From Kosakonia oryzae (GTDB taxonomy: Bacteria; Pseudomonadota; Gammaproteobacteria; Enterobacterales; Enterobacteriaceae): DNA of 64,000 nt. Shown here piece by piece: positions 9,811-16,970 of the stretch (position 1 is the stretch's first letter; each line of letters begins with the position of its first letter). Made by a program: the position numbers and the translations under genes. The notes beneath the pieces are model-generated. The model searched no databases. It was not told the DNA's origin and saw only the letters and a program-made list of their open reading frames with translations. The stretch covers positions 1,612,001-1,676,000 of the forward strand of contig NZ_CP014007.2 of NCBI RefSeq assembly GCF_001658025.2, read 5' to 3'.

Positions 9811-10202
9811 AGTTAATGAAAAATAAACTTCAAACCAGAATTATTGTATTGGTGTTCGTCGTTATTTACTTGATTTTTCCTACTACTGTTTTTTATGGTG
9901 AGTATAATAAGTTGTTTGAAAATGTAAGTCCCGGTAATTCATTTAAAGTGGCAGTGTATAAAATAGGGGTATACAATATTTACTCATTATACAAATACAT
10001 GAATAATGAAGACTATTTCTTTGTGGTTTATGATAAATGCGCGAATGTTGTATTTAAACCTTCATTATGGTTCGGTGCCAGCCAATCTGTAGTTTATGGT
10101 GGATTTAATTTTTCTAAGCGTAATCGGAATGAATTATTCTTTCCGACAAATGAGGGGGTAGATTCCATAGAATTAGTAAGCACGCCAGGCTGTTCGTTAT
10201 AG
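9807..10202 (+). CDS. Small membrane-anchored protein, candidate immunity protein
   Basis: A 131-residue protein from the ATG that overlaps the previous stop (ATGA); an upstream in-frame start at 9,768 would lie inside the preceding gene and is less likely. Residues 11-29 form one transmembrane segment (IIVLVFVVIYLIFP). The rest is probably periplasmic and contains two cysteines (78 and 129) that could pair. Blocks such as YNIYSLYKYMNNEDYFFVVYD and ELFFPTNEGVDSIEL recall the enterobacterial DUF6201 family, from memory only. Position and topology suggest an immunity protein against an effector acting in the envelope. The gene is strongly AT-rich and is followed by a terminator. Confidence 0.5.
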   Translation: MKLMKNKLQTRIIVLVFVVIYLIFPTTVFYGEYNKLFENVSPGNSFKVAVYKIGVYNIYSLYKYMNNEDYFFVVYDKCANVVFKPSLWFGASQSVVYGGFNFSKRNRNELFFPTNEGVDSIELVSTPGCSL

Positions 10203-10236
10203 TAATTTAAGTCACTATCGATTCAGGTACAACCAT

Positions 10237-10279
10237 ATTAGCCCATAAAGTTTGTCTTTATGGTGGAGCTAATTTTTTG
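10237..10279 (+). terminator. Rho-independent terminator after the effector/immunity pair
   Basis: Inverted repeat with arms CCATAAAG (10,243-10,250) and CTTTATGG (10,256-10,263), widened by an outer TTAGC/GCTAA pair, followed by six T residues. It separates the effector/immunity pair from tssE, so tssE probably has its own promoter or depends on read-through. Confidence 0.75.
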
Positions 10280-10321
10280 CAATTGTATTTATTAATCACG
10301 ATTATTAAACAATAGAAAAAG

Positions 10322-10771
10322 ATGCTACATAATACTCCCTCCCTCTGTGAAATTCTTTACGGTAACTTTACCGGTGGCCTCGGCCTCCATCAGGTAAACG
10401 AGCAAAACCAGGTCATTTTGTCCGTACTCGATAACATGCAACGGATCCTCAACTGTCGCGCAGGTACGCTGGCGCACCTGCCTGACTATGGCCTGCCGGA
10501 TATGAGCAAAATCCTCCAGGGCATGCCGGGGACAGCCCATGAACTGATGGGTACCTTATCAGCCGTACTGCTCAAATATGAGCCACGCCTGAACAAAATC
10601 GCCGTTGTCCTGTTGGAACAGAAAATCCCCGGTGAGCTGCGCTATGCCATTGATGCTGAACTTAAAGGTATTGGCCTGGTGCGCTATGGCACGGAGTTTA
10701 TGCCCGAAGGACGGGTTCTGTTGCGGCATCTTAAGCAACAGCAATATCTCGACACGACAACCCGTATGTAA
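10322..10771 (+). CDS. tssE: TssE (gp25-like), T6SS baseplate subunit
   Basis: A 149-residue protein with the gp25/GPW lysozyme-like fold signature of TssE: SLCEILYGNFTGG near the start, VILSVLDNMQRILNCRAGTL around residues 36-55, and LPDYGLPDMSKI just after. TssE is the baseplate component that starts sheath polymerisation. It is separated from the other baseplate genes by the vgrG/effector module and a terminator, suggesting that module was inserted. A weak promoter (TTGCAA at 10,277, GATTAT at 10,300) can be drawn just upstream. No clear Shine-Dalgarno is seen, only an A-rich leader. Confidence 0.92.
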   Translation: MLHNTPSLCEILYGNFTGGLGLHQVNEQNQVILSVLDNMQRILNCRAGTLAHLPDYGLPDMSKILQGMPGTAHELMGTLSAVLLKYEPRLNKIAVVLLEQKIPGELRYAIDAELKGIGLVRYGTEFMPEGRVLLRHLKQQQYLDTTTRM

Positions 10772-10806
10772 AGCCAGAGAATATCCTCTCAGTAAAATCT
10801 CGCTAA

Positions 10807-10971
10807 TATCAGCAATTACTGAAAGAGACCCTGCTTACTGCTGAAAGTGCACCCAGGGAATATCTGCAAAGAGAGCACTTTAAACTGGAACAAAAAATCC
10901 AGGATATGCATCGGCAAAGTAGAAAGCTAAGCCGCATAAATAATAACCCTCCTGTGCTGCATATTAATTGA
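10807..10971 (+). pseudogene. Start-less open frame between tssE and vasL, possible gene remnant
   Basis: There are 54 sense codons between stops, with no ATG or GTG near the 5' end. The translation is protein-like (LLTAESAPREYLQREHFKLEQ, then basic HRQSRKLSR) and the end overlaps the region just before vasL. I do not recognise the family. It may be the 3' remnant of a lost T6SS gene, or a small gene using a rare start. Confidence 0.3.
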
Positions 10972-10985
10972 ATGGACAACTGGTC

Positions 10986-12365
10986 ATGAATGACATTTCC
11001 TACCGTAAAATTAAAACTGGCGGTGATCCACGTACGTTGGCGGATTATGCCGCCCTGCGCGATGAGCTGAGCAAATTGACTCATCCGGCCCGCCCGGATG
11101 TCAGTTGGCAACATGTAGAAAAACTCTGCCTCTCACTGTTTGAGCAGAACGGTGTGGAACTGCAAACTGCGGCCTGGTATACGCTTGCACGAACCCAACA
11201 GGCAGGAGTGTCCGGGCTTAATGAAGGTCTGGCAATACTGGAGGCTCTTATAAGCCACCAGTGGGGAGCGCTCTGGCCACAGCCGGTCCATGCGCGGATG
11301 GAGATCCTCAGTAACCTGAGCCTGCGCCTACAGCAAGTGATGCGTACTCTGCCACTTAACTACAGTGACCTGAGCCAGCTTTACACAGCAGAACAGCAAC
11401 TTACCAGCCTTGGAGCGATCCTTGAGCGCCTGGAGCTTAAGCACCTGAGCCAGTTCGATACCTTACGGACGCTGATGCACAATAATGCTGTCAGGCTGGA
11501 AAACAGCGACGGCGCATCGGGTTCCGACGCTGTCGTTCAGCGCGGCATCCTGTTGCCCGCAGGGATCATGGATGAGGCGAAAATAACGGCAAAAACGCCT
11601 TCTGCGCTGCCTCTTCCACAGGAAAACACGACGAGGTGGGTATATGTTCCCCAAACGGAGCATCAACCGAATGTGGACGTTCTGTCAGTAAGATTGGCAC
11701 CCACTAAAAAATGGAAATTTTTCACTGCGGGGATGTGTACCATGCTGGCGATCGGCGCTGCAATGCTATGGGGCTGGCACGTTTTGCAACGACCGGATCC
11801 GCTACAGGCTCAGCTTGCAGCATCTCTGGCACCGTTGCCTGTCATTCTCACCCCTGTACAGCGGGATTTGCTGAGACAGCAGGCCCCTGATCAAGCCTTC
11901 ATAACGCAAACACAGCAGCAACTGACCCGTCTGGATAAACTTCCCCCTGACTGGAACATTGCCTACAGTCGGCAGTTAATTGAGCAGGCTCAGGCGCTGT
12001 GGCCGGAGCAGACTAAACCCCTGGTTTTACAATGGCATCAACAGCTTAATGCCAGCGCGCTGCCAAAAGAAAATCTGGACGGCTGGCATCAGGGAATGAC
12101 AAAGCTAAAACAACTTAGCGAGCGACTGAACCGGCTGGACGAGCAGAAGGGAAGATACATGACGGTCAGCGAACTGAAGTCAGCTGTATTTTCTGCCATG
12201 CAATCCTTTAATCAAACCATACCGGCCGAAGAACAATTGCGGGCACTGTCGCTGACCCCGGCTGGTCAGGCTTTGTCTTTGGCCGATAAGACCCAACTGG
12301 AGATACGTCTGAAGCAGTTGATTACCCGTTATGCAGAAATAAAGCAGACTGCGTCGGAAGAGTGA
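10986..12365 (+). CDS. vasL: VasL-type T6SS protein (ImpA N-terminal domain, membrane segment)
   Basis: From the ATG at 10,986 the protein has 459 residues; a TTG at 10,968 would add six. The N-terminal third is an ImpA-N domain (KLCLSLFEQNGVELQTAAWYTLARTQQ; then LISHQWGALWPQPVHAR). A single membrane segment lies around residues 245-265 (FFTAGMCTMLAIGAAMLWGW). The C-terminal 180 residues, rich in Gln and Leu, fit the VasL domain. VasL-type TssA proteins act at the distal end of the sheath in some T6SSs. It is the last T6SS gene in this direction. Domain assignment is confident; the role is inferred from the family. Confidence 0.8.
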   Translation: MNDISYRKIKTGGDPRTLADYAALRDELSKLTHPARPDVSWQHVEKLCLSLFEQNGVELQTAAWYTLARTQQAGVSGLNEGLAILEALISHQWGALWPQPVHARMEILSNLSLRLQQVMRTLPLNYSDLSQLYTAEQQLTSLGAILERLELKHLSQFDTLRTLMHNNAVRLENSDGASGSDAVVQRGILLPAGIMDEAKITAKTPSALPLPQENTTRWVYVPQTEHQPNVDVLSVRLAPTKKWKFFTAGMCTMLAIGAAMLWGWHVLQRPDPLQAQLAASLAPLPVILTPVQRDLLRQQAPDQAFITQTQQQLTRLDKLPPDWNIAYSRQLIEQAQALWPEQTKPLVLQWHQQLNASALPKENLDGWHQGMTKLKQLSERLNRLDEQKGRYMTVSELKSAVFSAMQSFNQTIPAEEQLRALSLTPAGQALSLADKTQLEIRLKQLITRYAEIKQTASEE

Positions 12366-12661
12366 ACATCATTTACAGGGAAGGGAACTCTGGTGATAAA
12401 AAACGTAACGCTGAGCAGGCGCGGAAGTCTAAAACAGGCGTCCAGGGTGCAGGGGACAGAGGGGTATCGATAGCCAGAGGACTTCTTCTTTCTCTGCTCC
12501 TTCGATAGCCTTGCTGGTGTTTTATAGGAAGGTATTTTGGCTGCCTCTATTCTGATGTGGAGGCCGGATAGATATGTCACCCGCGCGAGCGCCAAACAAT
12601 CATGCCACACAGTGAAATATAGACTCATCGGAGTTGTATAAAAAATTGGCATCGCACTATC
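12366..12661. other. Gene-free stretch after the T6SS cluster
   Basis: No convincing gene is seen here. The longest open frame, on the minus strand, has no family resemblance. Towards the right end an A/T-rich segment with TTGGCA at 12,646 probably belongs to the promoter of the next two genes. Confidence 0.4.
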
Positions 12662-12675
12662 ATAAGTGCACTTAT
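12662..12675. promoter_or_regulatory. Perfect 14-bp palindrome, candidate MarR operator
   Basis: ATAAGTGCACTTAT is a perfect palindrome 36 bases before the ATG of the SRPBCC gene. It is within or next to the likely promoter (TTGGCA at 12,646; TATTAT at 12,673). A MarR-family gene is the second gene of this unit, and MarR proteins usually bind palindromes of this size, so autoregulation is plausible. Confidence 0.45.
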
Positions 12676-12710
12676 TATATGTTTACTTACAGCATCCAAT
12701 GGGAAATGTT

Positions 12711-13142
12711 ATGAACAAAGATAACGTCTGGAGTAAGTCCTTTACGCTCACTGTAAACAGCAAGCCGAAAGCAATATGGCAGGCATTTATCGACACAGAT
12801 AACTGGAAACGATGGAACCCTGGCGTAAAGTCAATCACTATCGAGGGGCCATTTCATACGGGAACATGGTTCACGATGGAGTTACCTGACGGTGATATTA
12901 TTCGTAGCCGACTTATCGATGTTTCTGAAGAAAAGTATTTCATTGATGAGACCAGGGTGGATGAAACGCTGGTCAAAGTTGAACATCGTATCGAAGCATT
13001 AGCTACCGGTCACTGCATGCTGATTTATGCTATCAGCACGCAAGGTCCGCAGGCTCAGGCTTTCGGCGAAGGAATAAGCTCGGACTTCCCTGAGGTGATG
13101 GCGGGGCTGGCAAAATACCTTGCTGAAACGGGTTCAATGTAA
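12711..13142 (+). CDS. SRPBCC (START/Bet v 1-like) family protein
   Basis: A 143-residue protein from the ATG at 12,711, preceded by GGGA. The GTG at 12,666 would read through the palindrome and is unlikely. The pattern SKPKAIWQAFIDTDNWKRWN near residue 15, then G-WFTMELPDGDIIRSRL strands, is typical of the polyketide-cyclase/SRPBCC ligand-binding fold. Its ligand is not known. It ends immediately before the ATG of a MarR regulator (TAA followed directly by ATG), so the two form an operon and are likely to respond to the same small molecule. Confidence 0.75.
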   Translation: MNKDNVWSKSFTLTVNSKPKAIWQAFIDTDNWKRWNPGVKSITIEGPFHTGTWFTMELPDGDIIRSRLIDVSEEKYFIDETRVDETLVKVEHRIEALATGHCMLIYAISTQGPQAQAFGEGISSDFPEVMAGLAKYLAETGSM

Positions 13143-13595
13143 ATGACCTCTGAACATAAGCCTCTTCCCAGCGCTTTCGCAGGGCCGGACGATAGCCCCG
13201 GCTATTTACTGTGGCGAGTGTCAAATAGCTGGCAACGCGAACAACGAAATGCCCTGCAACACTTAGGCCTGACACATACACAGTTTGTCGTTCTGGCTGT
13301 AGCCAGTTGGTTTGAGGAAAAGGAGGCGCTGACACAAGTTCGGTTATCACAGCTAACCGGGAGCGATACGATGACGATTTCTCAGGTCGTTCGTGTCCTT
13401 GAAAAAGCAGGCTATCTGGAGCGTATTCCGCATCAAAAAGACACGCGTTCCAAAGTGATTAGGGTAACAACAACGGGTCGGGAGCTGGCAGGACAAGCCG
13501 TGCAGGTTGTAGAAGCCACCGATAAAAAATTTTTTATGCCGCTTGCGGATAATGGGCAATCCCTGGTGACTTTGTTCCGAAAACTTCTCCGATAA
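13143..13595 (+). CDS. MarR-family transcriptional regulator
   Basis: A 150-residue winged-helix protein. The recognition part lies around residues 60-100 (LTQVRLSQLTGSDTMTISQV, VRVLEKAGYLERIPHQKDTRSKV), including the MarR wing with the typical D-R residues. The ATG directly abuts the stop of the SRPBCC gene. It probably represses this two-gene unit through the palindrome at 12,662. Its ligand is unknown. Confidence 0.85.
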   Translation: MTSEHKPLPSAFAGPDDSPGYLLWRVSNSWQREQRNALQHLGLTHTQFVVLAVASWFEEKEALTQVRLSQLTGSDTMTISQVVRVLEKAGYLERIPHQKDTRSKVIRVTTTGRELAGQAVQVVEATDKKFFMPLADNGQSLVTLFRKLLR

Positions 13596-13782
13596 CCCCG
13601 AATCCTGCTGTTGGTGATGGAATAATAAGGACGTAGTTACGTGGGGCGATGGGATTTATGCAGTCGCGAGAGCTAATGTATAACTTATTTAACGTATATT
13701 TTCGTACGGTTGGGCATCAGCTTCCACTGGTGCTTCAGTTTTCGTCGATGCCGACAATGCTCCGCAGCAGGAAGTTTTTGAT

Positions 13783-14274
13783 ATGCACAAAGATAAAGAG
13801 TTTCGTTTATATCGCCCCTTGAAGGATATTACGCATACTTTCGGCGAAGAGTGGTTTGCGTTGAAAGCAGAGGCCTTCGCACGTTTTTTCGGTACGCCGA
13901 CATTCCTTATTGGGCAGACTATCGCAGTGATCGTGTGGATTACACTGAACGTTGCGGGCGTCGTGAAATTTGACCCCTATCCCTTTATTTTGCTTAACCT
14001 GGCGTTCAGTATTCAGGCTGCTTATGCAGCCCCGCTGATCCTGTTAGCGCAAACCCGACAGGCGGAGCGCGATCAGGCGCATGCGCTGGCGGATGCGCAA
14101 CACCGCGAAGATCTGGATGACGCCATGGCGAAACGCCAGATGCTGGCCGAGGAGCAGTCGGCACAACTGCTGGAATTACTGAAACAAAATACCCATCTGA
14201 CCGAGCTGACCCGGCAAATGGCCGAGCGTATCGAAACGCTTGCAATGCAGCTTGCGCAGCGTGAGTTGCACTGA
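13783..14274 (+). CDS. DUF1003 family membrane protein
   Basis: A 163-residue protein with two adjacent membrane segments (residues about 43-60, LIGQTIAVIVWITLNV, and about 66-90, YPFILLNLAFSIQAAYAAPLIL). A charged C-terminal coiled-coil-like tail follows (QTRQAERDQAHALADAQHRED onwards). The order is that of DUF1003 proteins, whose function is not established. The 187 bases upstream hold no other gene; no operon partner is evident. Confidence 0.8.
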   Translation: MHKDKEFRLYRPLKDITHTFGEEWFALKAEAFARFFGTPTFLIGQTIAVIVWITLNVAGVVKFDPYPFILLNLAFSIQAAYAAPLILLAQTRQAERDQAHALADAQHREDLDDAMAKRQMLAEEQSAQLLELLKQNTHLTELTRQMAERIETLAMQLAQRELH

Positions 14275-14808
14275 CTGCAGCCGTCAATTTCTGGTGGCGG
14301 CGGGTTTCCACAATCTGATCTGCTGCCAGAGAGTGGGCAATTATTGCTGCTATCCGGTTACGACTCAAACTACGGTAAACCCAGCTGTAATCGGTGCATA
14401 GTTTCAGGCTCCCCCTGACGCAGTTTCATCACTTCTGTTCCAACATGCACTATCGCTCCCGGCGACGGATATCAGCGCCTGGAAACGTTTTTGTCGATTG
14501 GGTTTTTCAACATAAACCGGATATGCCTTGCCAGCGTCAGCGCAGCGATCTGGTATCGTGTTTTATGGTTAATCTCCTCTGTGCGGCTTATTGCGCAAAA
14601 CATGCAACCTTACTGGTCATTCAAGCCTGAAACATTGTGGAATTTCCCGGGCCTGGGTATTCTCATTCGGGGCTCGTGCTGCCCGCCGCTCGCTTCCTGG
14701 AGGGAAAAGGTGAAAGCATGTTTATTCTCAACCTCATTAATTTAACAACTCTTGATGGTCGGGATAGGGTAATGCGAGCGCCATCATGTCCTGACGACAG
14801 GAGATAAT
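14275..14808. other. Gene-poor stretch with possible decayed minus-strand coding sequence
   Basis: No intact gene is recognised in these 534 bases. On the minus strand there is a 43-codon open frame (start 14,603, stop 14,472). Protein-like segments in shifted frames continue below it (for example GAIVHVGTEVMKLRQGEPE, and further on SLSRNRIAAIIAHSLAADQ). This looks like an old coding sequence broken by frameshifts, but I cannot name it. The last 60 bases are the leader of the next gene (Shine-Dalgarno AGGAG at about 14,800). Confidence 0.3.
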
Positions 14809-15339
14809 ATGTTTTCTATCGAGCAAGCCAAACAAATGGCTGCAAAATTAAAAGCCTCTTTAGCGTTGCGCGATCACAAGATTTCTTACTCCACCGCACT
14901 CGAAACCGTTTCCCACCAGTTAGGCTTCAGAGACTGGAACACCGCTGCAGCAACGCTGCCCCCGCAGATTTCCCAATCTCAAATTCATTTCAGTAAACCG
15001 ATCCCCATACTGCGAATTTTTGATGTCCGAAAAGCGCAGGAGTTCTACCTTGAATTTCTGTCTTTCAGCGTTGAGTTTGAACACCGGTTCGAACCCAACT
15101 TGCCCCTGTATATGGGTATTACCCGTGAGGGTTTGCAATTACATCTTTCTGAACATCACGGTGACGCCAGCCCGGGCGCAACAATTTTTATTCCTGTGAA
15201 GAATATTGCGTTGCTCAGAAATGAACTACACGGCAAACATTATGGATACGGTCGCCCGGAAATTGTTAAGCAAGATTGGGGAGAGGTCATGGAAGTTCAT
15301 GATCCGTTTGGCAACCGGCTCCGCTTCTGTCAAAGCTAA
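14809..15339 (+). CDS. Glyoxalase-fold protein with N-terminal glyoxalase-related domain
   Basis: A 176-residue protein. Residues 1-50 (IEQAKQMAAKLKASLALRD, then ALETVSHQLGFRDWNTAAA) are the short helical glyoxalase-related domain also seen at the N-terminus of other such proteins. Residues 65-176 form a vicinal-oxygen-chelate half (PILRIFDVRKAQEFYLEFLSF, ending DWGEVMEVHDPFGNRLRF) like bleomycin-binding proteins and glyoxalases. Metal-ligand candidates (His, Glu) are present, but activity cannot be told from sequence. It has a good AGGAG ribosome site. Confidence 0.75.
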   Translation: MFSIEQAKQMAAKLKASLALRDHKISYSTALETVSHQLGFRDWNTAAATLPPQISQSQIHFSKPIPILRIFDVRKAQEFYLEFLSFSVEFEHRFEPNLPLYMGITREGLQLHLSEHHGDASPGATIFIPVKNIALLRNELHGKHYGYGRPEIVKQDWGEVMEVHDPFGNRLRFCQS

Positions 15340-15487
15340 CAAGTGCGGGGATCGCCAATGAGGCCTTCCCCTTTTACGGTAAGCATGAAAGCAATTTCCC
15401 CTTCTGACCCAACGTTCCCGGCCTGAAGAGTAGCCCCGGCTGGGGATATTTTGCGTTTTCCGGGGGGGCCTCATATATCCCTTCTAT

Positions 15488-15501
15488 TGTGTATGTACAC
15501 A
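15488..15501. promoter_or_regulatory. Palindrome upstream of the base permease operon
   Basis: TGTGTA and TACACA arms separated by TG, about 150 bases before the sigma-54 promoter. It may be an operator for the PucR-type regulator of the operon or for another factor; there is no direct evidence for which. Confidence 0.3.
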
Positions 15502-15521
15502 TATCGATGTGTATCCGCCGC

Positions 15522-15538
15522 TGCCCCGTCATGGTGCG
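15522..15538. promoter_or_regulatory. NtrC-like binding site
   Basis: TGCCCC-N5-GGTGCG matches 10 of 12 defined positions of the NtrC site TGCACC-N5-GGTGCA. Its right half is also part of a perfect 8+8 inverted repeat (15,530-15,553, CATGGTGC/GCACCATG with an 8-base loop). It lies about 137 bases upstream of the start point expected from the sigma-54 promoter, a normal enhancer distance. Confidence 0.45.
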
Positions 15539-15640
15539 AAAGTTTGCACCATGCACAATATCCTGACAATTACCTGCTGATTTACGAATGATTATGTGCA
15601 ATGTGCCCACTTCATTGTGTGGCCTCTGCCCAGATATTTT

Positions 15641-15656
15641 TGGCATATCTCTTGCT
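15641..15656 (+). promoter_or_regulatory. Sigma-54 promoter for the permease/deaminase operon
   Basis: TGGCAT-ATCTC-TTGCT matches the -24/-12 consensus TGGCAC-N5-TTGCA in all but two positions, with the required GG-N10-GC spacing. It lies 44 bases before the permease ATG. Sigma-54 promoters need an enhancer-binding activator; NtrC is the natural candidate for a base-salvage operon. Confidence 0.65.
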
Positions 15657-15699
15657 CTTTTTTGCATAGCCATTCAGATAGCCACTCAGAGGTTCAATT

Positions 15700-16968
15700 A
15701 TGTCAAACAACAATGATTTTCCGCTCGTCGAAGCGCCTGCATCGGGGCGCAAGGGTATATTTTCGATTTCCATGGTTCTGTTCAGTTTTACTTTCTTTAC
15801 CGGCACGATGTTCGCGGGCGGTAAGCTCGGCGTCTCTTTTTCCATCGTTAACCTGCTGTGGATTGCCGTTATCGGTAACTTTCTGCTGGCTCTCTATGCC
15901 GCGTCGCTCGGCTGGATTGCTGCCCGTAGCGGCCTGAATACCGTACTGATGGGGCGTTTCTGCTTCGGTGAAATAGGCAGCAAGCTCGCCGATTTTATTC
16001 TCGGTTTCGCTGAACTGGGATGGTACGCCTGGGGGACGGCGACCGTCGCCATTTCACTGGTCAAAATCCTCGCCATACCCGAAGCCATGACCATTCCGCT
16101 GATGATCCTGTTCGGTATCTTGTTCTGCGTGACCGCGCTGGTCGGCTACAAGGGGTTGGATGCGCTGTCGCGCGTGTCGGTGCCGCTGATGTTCATTCTG
16201 CTGGTGATTTCTATGTATATTGCTGCCCATCACGCTGGCGGCTGGCAGGCGATGACCAAAATTGAGCCGGGCGGAAGCGAAACCATGGCCTGGTCGGCGG
16301 CTATCACCATGGTGTTCGGCACTTTCGCCAGCGGTGCGACCCAGGCGACAAACTGGACGCGTCTGGCCAACTCCAGCCGCACCGCCATCATCGCCAGCAT
16401 GGGTAGCTTCCTCATCGGTAATGGGCTGATGATTGTTGCCGGAGCCTGGTGCGCTATCGTCTACCAGCAGGCCGATATCGTGGAAGTGCTGATTTTGCAG
16501 GGGCTGTCTGTCGCTGCGGTAGTGATGCTGTGTCTCAATCTGCTGACGATTCAGGGGCCGACGATTTATAACGTCTCGGCTGCCGCCTGCCATCTGCTGC
16601 GCAGTGAGCGCCGTCGCACCCTGACTGTTGTCGCCGCTGGCGTTGGCATTCTGCTGGCCATTGGCGGTATGTATGAAATGCTGATCCCTTTCCTGGTCTT
16701 GCTGGGCAGCATCATTCCGCCCATTGGCGGCGTTATCCTCGCCGATTACTGGTTTTATCGCGGCGGCCGCTATCAGCTGTTGCAAGCCGCCCGTCTGCCA
16801 CGCTTTAACTGGTCGGGGCTTTGCGCCTACGCCGTGGGAGCCGTGGTGGCTTATCTGTCGCCATGGATCGCGCCACTGGTGGGCATTACCGTTTCCGCGC
16901 TGATCTACATTGCCCTGACTCGCCTGAGTAAACGTCAGCCTGCCGCTGATTCGGTCGCGGAGCAGTAA
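15700..16968 (+). CDS. NCS1-family cytosine-type permease (CodB-like)
   Basis: A 422-residue integral membrane protein with about 12 hydrophobic segments, similar in length and layout to E. coli CodB (419). NCS1 landmarks include the GRKGIFSISMVLF start, the GYKGLDALSRVSVPLMF segment and, near the end, GSIIPPIGGVILADYW, which aligns with the PPVGGVIIADY stretch of CodB. Overall identity to CodB looks moderate, so substrate preference may differ. Given the deaminase two genes on, the likely cargo is cytosine or 5-methylcytosine. It is first in the operon, two bases before the regulator. Confidence 0.85.
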   Translation: MSNNNDFPLVEAPASGRKGIFSISMVLFSFTFFTGTMFAGGKLGVSFSIVNLLWIAVIGNFLLALYAASLGWIAARSGLNTVLMGRFCFGEIGSKLADFILGFAELGWYAWGTATVAISLVKILAIPEAMTIPLMILFGILFCVTALVGYKGLDALSRVSVPLMFILLVISMYIAAHHAGGWQAMTKIEPGGSETMAWSAAITMVFGTFASGATQATNWTRLANSSRTAIIASMGSFLIGNGLMIVAGAWCAIVYQQADIVEVLILQGLSVAAVVMLCLNLLTIQGPTIYNVSAAACHLLRSERRRTLTVVAAGVGILLAIGGMYEMLIPFLVLLGSIIPPIGGVILADYWFYRGGRYQLLQAARLPRFNWSGLCAYAVGAVVAYLSPWIAPLVGITVSALIYIALTRLSKRQPAADSVAEQ

Positions 16969-16970
16969 CC

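Noticed and set aside
16054-16785. 243-codon antisense frame in the permease gene
   Set aside because: Low-complexity Asp/Gln/His-rich shadow of a membrane-protein gene; no family resemblance and no ribosome site.
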